10,262 nt of DNA, from contig JARIAA010000019.1 in NCBI GenBank assembly GCA_029264635.1, forward strand, positions 1 to 10,262, given 5' to 3'. Numbering within the stretch: position 1 is the stretch's first letter; each line of letters begins with the position of its first letter. A model generated the notes under the pieces. It ran no database searches, was not told the DNA's origin, and worked only from the letters and a program-made list of their open reading frames with translations. Below are positions 1 through 6,817 of this stretch, in pieces. Both the position numbers and the translations under genes were made by a program. This DNA is from Psychrobacter sp. (GTDB lineage Bacteria > Pseudomonadota > Gammaproteobacteria > Pseudomonadales > Moraxellaceae).

Positions 1-1554
1 GCGTGGATTAATGACAATCCAAAAGCGCAGCAACCATGGGACAAAAAAGGCTTTAAAATCCCAGGCGGTGACAGCAAGCATCCAAAAGTGGTGCAAGTGA
101 TTTCTATTGCTCCTGCGATGGCTAATCAAAAATCGCACGGCAACTATCCGGCGATTACCCATATCATGTCTTGTGTGTTTGAAGGCTGCATCGTCGATAT
201 TGATACCGGCCTTGAGCTTGAATCACGCTATTTTGCCGCTTGTGTTCTATCCTCTGAATCTCTAAACATGATTAACACCCTGTGGACGCAGCTTAACCGC
301 ATTAAAAAAGGCCAATCGCGTCCTGATGGTTTTGAGCGCTATAAAACCAAAAAGGTCGGTATTTTAGGTGCGGGCATGATGGGGGCGGGTATCGCTTACG
401 TTTCCGCCAAAGCGGGTATGGAAGTGGTATTGCTCGATACCGCAATAGAAGGCGCTGAAAAAGGTAAAAGCTATTCTACTAAGCTCTTAGACAAGGCTAT
501 CAGCCGTAAACGCTCAACAGAAGAGAAAAAACAAGCCTTATTAGACCTTATTAAGACCACAACGTCTTATGATGATTTAGAAGACTGTGACTTAATCATC
601 GAAGCCGTTTTTGAAGATGTAGATATTAAAGCGGAATGTACGCGCAAATCCGAAGCCGTTATTCCAGACAATGCCGTTTATGCATCTAACACCTCAACCT
701 TACCTATCACTGAGCTTGCCCGCGCCAGCAAGCGTCCGAACCAGTTTATCGGCCTGCATTTCTTCTCGCCAGTCGATAAGATGCCGCTCGTTGAGATTAT
801 CGTTGGCGAAGAAACGGACGATGCCACCCTAGCAAAAGGCTTTGACTATGTGGCTCAAATCGGCAAGACCCCAATCGTGATCAATGACAGCCGCGGCTTC
901 TACACCTCGCGCGTCTTTGGGACTTATGTCTCAGAAGGTATCGCCATGCTAGCTGAGGGTATTCACCCACGCAGCATTGAAGTAGCTGGTACGAAGTCTG
1001 GTATGCCTATGCCGCCGCTGGCATTGCAAGATGAAGTCTCATTAAGCCTGTCATTACATGTCATGCAGCAAACCAAGCGTGCCTTAGAAGCAGAAGGCAA
1101 AACCTTTACCTCACATCCTGCCATGCCAGTGGTAGAAAAGATGGTCAAAGAACTTGGACGCGAAGGTAAAAAGGTTGCTAAAGGCTTTTATGATTATCCA
1201 GAAAACGGTGAAAAGCACTTATGGCCTAAGCTCACTGAACTGTATCCAACGACCGATGAGCAGCCATCTCAGCAAGACTTGGTAGATCGCTTAGTTTATG
1301 TGCAGGCCAACGAGACTGCGAAGTGTTTCGAGGAAAATGTCGTACGTACGGTAGCTGATGCCAACATCGGCTCTATCTTTGGTTGGGGTTTTGCGCCAAA
1401 CCAAGGGGGTACGCTGCAGTTTATCAACTCAGTAGGTGTCGACAAATTTGTCGCGCGTAGTAGTGAGCTTGCGAGTAAATACGGTGAGCGTTTTGCACCT
1501 GCGCAACTATTAGTGGAAATGGCTGCAAGTGGCGAGGAGTTTGTCGATGGTTAA
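1..1554 (+). CDS. FadJ/FadB-type multifunctional fatty acid oxidation protein, 3-hydroxyacyl-CoA dehydrogenase part (5' partial)
   Basis: The frame is open from base 1, so the true start lies outside the window; the GTG at 88 is internal. The 517 visible residues begin in the linker after an expected N-terminal enoyl-CoA hydratase domain. Next comes a Rossmann NAD-binding motif (GILGAGMMGAG, visible residues about 120-130). The dehydrogenase signature HFFSPVDKMPLVEI follows, with His253 and Glu265 spaced 12 apart, like the catalytic His450/Glu462 pair of E. coli FadB. A GFYTSR segment is closer to FadJ and mitochondrial trifunctional proteins than to classical FadB. The C-terminal dehydrogenase repeat contains GWGFAPNQGG. 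The family hydrates 2-enoyl-CoA and oxidises L-3-hydroxyacyl-CoA with NAD+ in the cytoplasm. It normally partners a thiolase, which is not visible here. The 3' end overlaps the next gene by 8 bp, implying one operon. Family assignment is secure; FadJ versus FadB is not. Confidence 0.93.
   Translation, partial: AWINDNPKAQQPWDKKGFKIPGGDSKHPKVVQVISIAPAMANQKSHGNYPAITHIMSCVFEGCIVDIDTGLELESRYFAACVLSSESLNMINTLWTQLNRIKKGQSRPDGFERYKTKKVGILGAGMMGAGIAYVSAKAGMEVVLLDTAIEGAEKGKSYSTKLLDKAISRKRSTEEKKQALLDLIKTTTSYDDLEDCDLIIEAVFEDVDIKAECTRKSEAVIPDNAVYASNTSTLPITELARASKRPNQFIGLHFFSPVDKMPLVEIIVGEETDDATLAKGFDYVAQIGKTPIVINDSRGFYTSRVFGTYVSEGIAMLAEGIHPRSIEVAGTKSGMPMPPLALQDEVSLSLSLHVMQQTKRALEAEGKTFTSHPAMPVVEKMVKELGREGKKVAKGFYDYPENGEKHLWPKLTELYPTTDEQPSQQDLVDRLVYVQANETAKCFEENVVRTVADANIGSIFGWGFAPNQGGTLQFINSVGVDKFVARSSELASKYGERFAPAQLLVEMAASGEEFVDG
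1535..1539 (+). promoter_or_regulatory. Shine-Dalgarno that decides the start of the racemase gene
   Basis: AGGAG lies 7 bp before the ATG at 1547, inside the 3' end of the upstream gene. It is the best-placed ribosome binding site near the alternative starts GTG 1529, ATG 1547 and ATG 1568. It therefore favours ATG 1547 and translational coupling to the upstream gene. Confidence 0.75.
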
Positions 1555-2623
1555 TTCAGTTAATACTATGAAAGACTGCTTACAGGGACTGCGCGTCGTT
1601 GATTTGACGCGTAACCTTCCAGGGCCTTTTGCGACTAGGCTGCTGGCTGATTTGGGCGCGGATATTATTAAGATTGAACCGCTTAATGGCGATCCAGCAC
1701 GTGCCTTTGGCGAGCTATTTACCGCATTGAACCATGGTAAAGAGACTCAAAAAGTCGATTTCCGTGATCCAGCAGGTATTGAAGCTATCAAAGCGCATCT
1801 TAAAGATAGCGATGTGATGCTCGATAGCTTCCGCCCCGGTGTCCTTGAGGGTATGGGGCTGGACGCTAAGACTTTGCACGCTATCAATCCAAAGCTGGTT
1901 ATGGTATCGATTACTGGCTATGGCGTAGCTGATAGCGACGATACGCCTGCTAAGTCTCAAGTTCAGCATGAATGGGCGGATAAAGCGGGTCATGATATCA
2001 ACTTTATGGCAATGAGTGGGGTGCTTGATCAGTTGAAAACCGCAGATGGTGATCAAGCCATGCCCAACATCCAGTTCGCAGATTTGGCTGGCGGTAGTGA
2101 TACCGCTGTGATTGCGCTATTAGCGGCTGTATTTTCAGCGCAGCGTACGGGTAAAGGTCGTCACGTTTCGATCAGTATGACGCACAGCTTGTATCAGCAT
2201 CTGGTTATGCCAAAAGCGACTGGAAAGCTGGTCGCGAGCTTTTCTGGCAAAAATCCAAAGCCGCAACATGATTTCTTAGGTGGTTTATTACCATGTTATC
2301 GGTTGTACAAAACTGCAGATGGTCGTCATATGGCGGTCGGCTCTTTAGAGTTAAAGTTCTGGCAAGGGCTGTGTGAGGTATTAGCATTGCCTAAGCTTAA
2401 GGATAAGCATTGGCAAATGGGTGTCATGCCTAATACCAAAGACAGTCAAGAAGCCATGCAAGTGGTTGCTGATACCTTTGCCAGCCAAGACCTTGCGCAT
2501 TGGCAGCAGGTTTTTGAATCCACTGATGTTTGCGTCACACCAGTGCTCACCTTAGATGAGGCTCGAGCACATCCTTTATTTGCTCACCAAGATGAGTATA
2601 GTGCGACACCGGGCTGGCAGTAA
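1547..2623 (+). CDS. Family III CoA-transferase fold protein, probable alpha-methylacyl-CoA racemase
   Basis: This 358-residue protein of the CaiB/BaiF family opens with the usual LQGLRVVDLTRNLPGPFAT segment followed by LLADLGADIIKIE. Residues matching the catalytic set of the Mycobacterium tuberculosis racemase MCR are present: Arg96 in SFRPGV, His149 in AGHDINF, and Asp179 in FADLAGGS. The AGHDIN motif points to racemase rather than to a carnitine or formyl-CoA transferase. Such enzymes epimerise 2-methylacyl-CoA so that branched chains can enter beta-oxidation, which fits a position between a FadJ-type protein and an acyl-CoA synthetase. A frame-consistent GTG at 1529 has no comparable ribosome binding site. 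The length is typical of AMACR (about 360). The substrate is unproven, and the residues do not exclude a CoA-transferase using a branched or aromatic acid. Confidence 0.85.
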   Translation: MVNSVNTMKDCLQGLRVVDLTRNLPGPFATRLLADLGADIIKIEPLNGDPARAFGELFTALNHGKETQKVDFRDPAGIEAIKAHLKDSDVMLDSFRPGVLEGMGLDAKTLHAINPKLVMVSITGYGVADSDDTPAKSQVQHEWADKAGHDINFMAMSGVLDQLKTADGDQAMPNIQFADLAGGSDTAVIALLAAVFSAQRTGKGRHVSISMTHSLYQHLVMPKATGKLVASFSGKNPKPQHDFLGGLLPCYRLYKTADGRHMAVGSLELKFWQGLCEVLALPKLKDKHWQMGVMPNTKDSQEAMQVVADTFASQDLAHWQQVFESTDVCVTPVLTLDEARAHPLFAHQDEYSATPGWQ

Positions 2624-2633
2624 GGGGATGAAT

Positions 2634-2663
2634 TTGACGTAACGTCGTTATTTATCAGTTAAT
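2634..2663 (+). promoter_or_regulatory. Candidate sigma-70 promoter for the acyl-CoA synthetase gene
   Basis: TTGACG (2634-2639, 5 of 6 to the -35 consensus) and GTTAAT (2658-2663, 4 of 6 to the -10 consensus) are 18 bp apart in the gap after the racemase gene. A short inverted repeat (GACGT-A-ACGTC, 2636-2646) overlaps the -35. This would let fadD be transcribed independently of the upstream genes. Only the motif match supports it. Confidence 0.35.
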
Positions 2664-2665
2664 CA

Positions 2666-2679
2666 GCTAATCAATTAGC
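2666..2679. promoter_or_regulatory. 14-bp palindrome, possible operator upstream of fadD
   Basis: GCTAAT-CA-ATTAGC is a perfect inverted repeat with 6-bp arms. It lies just downstream of the candidate -10 element and about 45 bp before the fadD ATG, where a repressor site would block transcription. No recognised consensus was matched. The convergent TetR-family regulator at 4431-5165 is the obvious candidate partner, but this is inference. Confidence 0.3.
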
Positions 2680-2724
2680 CACTTAGTCCTCACCAATGCG
2701 CGAATAAAACCATGGAGGGTTTTT

Positions 2725-4413
2725 ATGAATAAGTTTTGGACCGAGAAGTATCCTGAGGGTGTCGCTAAAGACCTGCCCTATGTAGACCAATCCTTAAATG
2801 ATTTTTTTGATGACGTATTGGTTAAATTTGCGCCGCGCAAGTTCATGACCAACATGGGCGTCTCTTACACCTATCAGCAAGTCGATCAAATGGCCACCAG
2901 CATCGCGGCTTGGATGCAAAGTTTGGGTCTGCCGCTAGGTAGTAGCGTTGGGATGATGATGCCTAATGTCAATCAATACTTACCGATCGTCATCGGCACT
3001 TTGCGCGCGGGTATGGTGTTGACTTTGATTAACCCGCTATACACTTCACGTGAGCTCAAGCATCAACTGAACGACGCTGACGCCAAGCTGCTCTTCATAC
3101 TAGAGCCTTTTTGTCATAGCTTGGCGCCTATTATCGATAAAACGCCAGTTAAGACGGTCGTGGTCAGTGCTATCGGCGATATGTTAGGTAATATTAAGGG
3201 GACTGTGGTCAATCTGGCAGCAAAACATATCAAAAAGGCCGTGCCTAAGTATGACTTATCTGGCTGTGCCAACTGCATGGAGGTGAGCTTTAAAACGGTG
3301 CTAAAAAAAGGCGCACAACGAAGATATACCAGGCCCGATGTTAAACCTGATGATCTTGCACTGATTCAGTATACGGGTGGTACGACAGGTGTGGCAAAGG
3401 GGATCTTAATTAGCCATCACAATGTCGTTTATGGGACTCAGCAGTATAACGAATGGTTTAAACCACTGAAGTATAACGATAGCGATGGGCAGCTGACGGC
3501 AGTGATTGCCTTGCCCTTGTATCATATTTTTGCGTTTATCATCTCTTTACTTGGGCTGCGTACGGGTCAGCACATGCTACTGGTAACCAACCCACGGGAT
3601 ATCAATGCTTTTGTAAAGCTGCTGGCAAAAGAGGAGTTTCATCTATTACCTGCGGTCAACACCTTGTTTCAAGCGCTGCTCAATCACCCAAAATTCAAAG
3701 ATTTGGATTTTTCTAATCTTAAGTTGTCACTCGCTGGCGGTATGGCGGCCACGCCTGAGATGGCGCGTAAGTGGTTAGATACCACAGGTGTGCCCATTAT
3801 CGAAGGGTGGGGGATGTCTGAGACGCTCGGGGTAGGTACTGCCAATCCGCTGACCAATACCAACTTTACCGGTACTATCGGTATGCCAGTACCGGGCATC
3901 GATATGGTTATCTTAGACGATGAGGAGAATAAGCTGGAAATCGGCGCGGTAGGCGAGATTGGCATTAAAGGTATGAACGTTATCAAAGGCTATCATAACC
4001 TCGATAACAGCAAGTTTTTTACCCAAGATGGCTATCTAAAGACGGGTGATGTGGGTTCTATTGATGCAAAAGGCTACGTCAAGCTGTTAGATCGCAAAAA
4101 AGACATGCTCATCGTTAGCGGCTTTAATGTCTATCCTAATGAAGTCGAAGGCGTGGTCGAGATGCACCCTAAAGTTAAAGAGTGCTCGGTGGTAGGCGTT
4201 GATGACGAGCTACAAGGTCAAGCGGTCAAGTTGTATGTTGTCACCGATGACAAAAGCTTGCAAAAAGACGAGCTGATTGATTTTTGTAAAAAGAGCTTAT
4301 CCAGTTATAAATGTCCACGCTATGTGGAGTTCATTGATGAGCTGCCCAAATCCACAGTGGGCAAGATACTACGCCATGAGCTTAGAAAATCAGCGCAAAC
4401 AGCTGAAAGTTAA
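2725..4413 (+). CDS. fadD: Long-chain fatty acid-CoA ligase (FadD type)
   Basis: This 562-residue ANL-superfamily adenylating enzyme is the usual length for bacterial FadD. Core motifs appear in order: the phosphate-binding loop YTGGTTGVAKG (216-226), EGWGMSET (360-367), TGDVG with the ATP-ribose aspartate (440-444), the hinge LDRKKDMLIVSGFNVYPNEV (455-474), and the C-terminal catalytic lysine in VGKILR (Lys547). It converts a free fatty acid, ATP and CoA to acyl-CoA, AMP and pyrophosphate, at or near the inner membrane, feeding the beta-oxidation genes upstream. The start at 2725 is supported by GGAGGG 5 bp upstream. About 100 bp separates it from the racemase gene, with a possible promoter of its own. 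Chain-length preference cannot be read from the sequence. Confidence 0.93.
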   Translation: MNKFWTEKYPEGVAKDLPYVDQSLNDFFDDVLVKFAPRKFMTNMGVSYTYQQVDQMATSIAAWMQSLGLPLGSSVGMMMPNVNQYLPIVIGTLRAGMVLTLINPLYTSRELKHQLNDADAKLLFILEPFCHSLAPIIDKTPVKTVVVSAIGDMLGNIKGTVVNLAAKHIKKAVPKYDLSGCANCMEVSFKTVLKKGAQRRYTRPDVKPDDLALIQYTGGTTGVAKGILISHHNVVYGTQQYNEWFKPLKYNDSDGQLTAVIALPLYHIFAFIISLLGLRTGQHMLLVTNPRDINAFVKLLAKEEFHLLPAVNTLFQALLNHPKFKDLDFSNLKLSLAGGMAATPEMARKWLDTTGVPIIEGWGMSETLGVGTANPLTNTNFTGTIGMPVPGIDMVILDDEENKLEIGAVGEIGIKGMNVIKGYHNLDNSKFFTQDGYLKTGDVGSIDAKGYVKLLDRKKDMLIVSGFNVYPNEVEGVVEMHPKVKECSVVGVDDELQGQAVKLYVVTDDKSLQKDELIDFCKKSLSSYKCPRYVEFIDELPKSTVGKILRHELRKSAQTAES

Positions 4414-4430
4414 TAAAGATTCAGTATATT

Positions 4431-5165
4431 CTAAGAGGCAGGTAATTCAGGCTTGGACATTGAGCGCCACAATATATTAAATAAGGCGTCAAAGTTTGCA
4501 CTTAAAGGGGCGTCTGCTTGACGAATCGTTTTCATAATACCAAGACGGCTGATAAATCCCATAAATACGTCAAATAAGATATGCAGAGGGACGGTATCCA
4601 CAAGAACACCGCGCTTTTGACCATCCTCCAGCACACTTAAAAAAGCATTAATGAGCTCTTTATTATTGTAAATAGCAATATTATGAAAACGCGCTATCGA
4701 TACTTTCGATAACACCATCACAGCGTCAGGATGCGTATCGACAAAATCCAAGCACACCCATAGCGTTTTGCGCAGACGATCTTCTACGCTATCAATGCCT
4801 TGCAGATGATCCATCATTCTGACTGCTAGCCTGCCTAACACTAAGTCCATAATGGTATACAGTACCGTTTGCTTATCGCCAAAATATTTATAGAGGGTTT
4901 GCAATGAGACGTTTGCAGCCTTCGCAATTTGTATCATCGTAATATCGCTAGCATCACTACTAGCAAAAAGCTCGCGCACGGCTTTTTCTATTTTATCTAA
5001 TGTGGCTGGGCGCATGTCGGATAAAGGTGCTAGAGCGACAGCTTCAGGTTGGCTCTCTGATGTAGAGTGACCACTATTGGTTGTACTGCTTTTACTAGCG
5101 GTGTCTGTCTTGGTTCGGGTTTTGGGAGAGGTTTTAGATTGCGATTTTGAGCGCGTATTTTTCAT
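4431..5165 (-). CDS. TetR/AcrR-family transcriptional regulator
   Basis: The 244-residue protein has a TetR-type helix-turn-helix at about residues 75-98 (DITMIQIAKAANVSLQTLYK then YFGDKQ) and a helical ligand-binding C-terminal part. The first 45 or so residues form a low-complexity Ser/Thr/Lys-rich extension that most TetR proteins lack. An internal Met51 could start a more typical protein. The outer start is preferred because GAGGA (5180-5176) lies about 10 bp upstream and the frame is uninterrupted. The gene converges on fadD with 17 bp between stops, and no terminator hairpin fits between them. Members near fad genes often sense acyl-CoA or fatty acids and repress beta-oxidation genes, so a local regulator is a reasonable inference. 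The target genes are not shown by the sequence. Confidence 0.88.
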   Translation of the reverse strand: MKNTRSKSQSKTSPKTRTKTDTASKSSTTNSGHSTSESQPEAVALAPLSDMRPATLDKIEKAVRELFASSDASDITMIQIAKAANVSLQTLYKYFGDKQTVLYTIMDLVLGRLAVRMMDHLQGIDSVEDRLRKTLWVCLDFVDTHPDAVMVLSKVSIARFHNIAIYNNKELINAFLSVLEDGQKRGVLVDTVPLHILFDVFMGFISRLGIMKTIRQADAPLSANFDALFNILWRSMSKPELPAS

Positions 5166-5503
5166 ATCTCACTTTTCCTCTACAAACTGTCTCTTCAATG
5201 GTTTAATATTAAAGTTATTTATAATGATAATAATAATTACCATTATAAGATAAATACTAGAAATAGTAATGTGACATTTATACAATGAAGATCATCAGGC
5301 TAACAGATGTAGTAATGATTTTATTAATAATAACAATGATTAATATTACTATATCGAGCAACACCCAATTCAGGAAAGATGGATAATGGTATCGTCACAG
5401 CAGCTCAAATTGTTGGCCGCATCGAACAGTAACGAAGTTGCATAGCAAGCGAAAAGACTTTATACCAGAAGCACTATGCCATTTGTAAAGCGTATTAACT
5501 ATA
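5166..5503. other. Intergenic region between the TetR gene and the glycosyltransferase pair
   Basis: No convincing gene was found in these 338 bp. The left half (to about 5360) is very AT-rich and holds the palindrome at 5220-5247 and probably the TetR promoter. The right half (about 5380-5480) is less AT-rich, but holds only short open frames without family resemblance. A GCATAG/CTATGC pair (5440-5445 and 5474-5479) has arms too short and too far apart for a terminator. No intrinsic terminator for the minus-strand glycosyltransferase genes is evident. Confidence 0.5.
5220..5247. promoter_or_regulatory. 28-bp imperfect palindrome upstream of the TetR gene; operator or Fur-box-like site
   Basis: The two 14-bp halves match at 12 of 14 positions. 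The outer arms TATAATG and CATTATA are perfect. It sits about 55 bp upstream of the TetR start, a normal place for an autoregulatory TetR operator. The left part (5220-5238) also matches the Fur consensus GATAATGATAATCATTATC at 15 of 19 positions, although AT-richness makes such matches easier. Both readings are inference; the symmetry is seen directly. Confidence 0.4.
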
Positions 5504-6817
5504 TTATTTTAGCCCTAACACTGTTTTTGCTACAAAGTCAGTGCCTCTGCTTTGGCTGATCTTACTATAATATTCAAGCTTATCCTTTGAAACTTGTTCT
5601 ACTTGTTTAAAGGCAGACACCATATCGTAATGGTCAAAATGATTAGGGTCTAGGATTACACCTAATTCTTTTTGTTCAATATCATAAGCTATATTGAATT
5701 GGTCACTTGAGAATGGCAAGATAATCATCTTTTTTGCATAATACATCGCCTCGGTTAGCGTATTGCAACCACCATGGAATATAACTAAATCAATCCATGG
5801 CATTAAAGCAATTTGGGGAATAAAATCAGATATGATTGTTTTATCTGAACGATGTTCTTTCAAGGCTTTTGCGTTTGTTCCCGCAGAAACAATAATAACG
5901 GCTTTTGGATACTGTTTTCTTGCTGATTTAATGAGTTTGTCTAAAATATCTTTGCGATTGGATAAAAAGGTTCCAAGTGTAATCAGTATTTTCTTTTGAT
6001 CATTATCTACAATTTTTTTCCAATCATTATCTAAATCACGTTCTTCAAAACTGTGTCCTGCATAAATCTTATAAGGTATTGTTTCCAACTCTTCTCGAGT
6101 GTTAAAATCAAAATAGTTATAAATGACTGCAATATCAGATACTAAACCAAATGCATTATCAATAGGATGAACCAAATTATTTGTAGAATTATGTTTAGAA
6201 ATAGTTTCGTTGAAAACTTCTGTAAACTCTTTTTTTGTGCTTCGTGATTCAGCTCGCAATCTATCTAAATCGCTTTCTTCTACCTTGATAGCAGAAGGCC
6301 AATGCTTTGGCACGCCATAATCCATTTCTACATCTGGAATCGTATAAGGATGGGGTGGGCAAAAGGTTATAAAATCTAGATTTAATGAATAAAGTGCTAA
6401 AGTAACGCTATAAGATAAAATATCCACAATATACAAATCAATATTGAAGGTTTTGTCAATTTTATTTATATTTTCGATTAATTTACGTGGATTATAAAGC
6501 ATATCTGCTTTGCGGTGTCTTGATTGAGTTATCAAAGTCTCAACCGCCCCTTTTTTAGTTGATTCAAAAAATTCTTTCAAGCGCTGCCTTTCAGAATCTG
6601 GTTGATCTGTGCTCTCTGCCTTTTGCAGATTTTTATTTGCACTAATATCAAGCTCATAAAACTCTAGCTCTTTGCTCTCAACTTGGTTTTTAAATTCTAT
6701 GCTGCAACCTACAAAGACTTTAACACCTAGTTTATGAAAACTTTTTGCTAAGTTTAATAATGGATTAAAGTGAGAATAAAATGGTGGACTAATAAAAAAT
6801 ACAGAGTTATATTTCAT
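5504..6817 (-). CDS. GT1-family glycosyltransferase (UGT/macrolide glycosyltransferase-like)
   Basis: This 437-residue GT-B protein has the GT1 N-terminal acceptor-side signature SHFNPLLNLAKSFHKLG (15-31), with His16 at the position of the catalytic base in OleD-type enzymes. Its donor-binding signature is DFIPQIALMPWIDLVIFHGG (331-350), then NTLTEAM, and SDQ at 371-373. This is the bacterial counterpart of the plant PSPG box. No signal peptide or membrane segment is evident, so it is cytosolic. It would move a sugar from a nucleotide donor, probably a UDP-sugar, to a small molecule, lipid or glycan acceptor. The start overlaps the GT4 stop as ATGA (6814-6817), with AAGG 6 bp upstream, indicating translational coupling. 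Codon use is strongly AT-rich, unlike the fad and cytochrome genes, suggesting acquisition. Donor and acceptor are unknown. Confidence 0.85.
   Translation of the reverse strand: MKYNSVFFISPPFYSHFNPLLNLAKSFHKLGVKVFVGCSIEFKNQVESKELEFYELDISANKNLQKAESTDQPDSERQRLKEFFESTKKGAVETLITQSRHRKADMLYNPRKLIENINKIDKTFNIDLYIVDILSYSVTLALYSLNLDFITFCPPHPYTIPDVEMDYGVPKHWPSAIKVEESDLDRLRAESRSTKKEFTEVFNETISKHNSTNNLVHPIDNAFGLVSDIAVIYNYFDFNTREELETIPYKIYAGHSFEERDLDNDWKKIVDNDQKKILITLGTFLSNRKDILDKLIKSARKQYPKAVIIVSAGTNAKALKEHRSDKTIISDFIPQIALMPWIDLVIFHGGCNTLTEAMYYAKKMIILPFSSDQFNIAYDIEQKELGVILDPNHFDHYDMVSAFKQVEQVSKDKLEYYSKISQSRGTDFVAKTVLGLK

Noticed and set aside
88..90. GTG as the start of the dehydrogenase gene
   Set aside because: The same frame is open back to base 1 and encodes family-like sequence (AWINDNPKAQQPWDKKGFKI), so the gene is simply cut by the window edge.
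1529..1531. GTG as the start of the racemase gene
   Set aside because: ATG 1547 has AGGAG at ideal spacing, while the extra residues from GTG 1529 show no family resemblance.
1715..2056. Antisense open frame of 113 codons within the racemase gene
   Set aside because: It lies entirely opposite a well-supported gene, shows no recognisable domain and has no ribosome binding site, so it is a shadow frame.
4414..4430. Shared terminator between fadD and the TetR gene
   Set aside because: The 17-bp gap has no inverted repeat with usable arms.
5382..5435. Small plus-strand peptide frame (MDNGIVTAAQIVGRIEQ) in the gap
   Set aside because: It has only 17 codons and no family resemblance, which is not enough to call a gene.
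5440..5479. Terminator hairpin after the glycosyltransferase pair
   Set aside because: The arms are only 6 bp, the loop is 28 bases, and no T-run follows in the direction of transcription.
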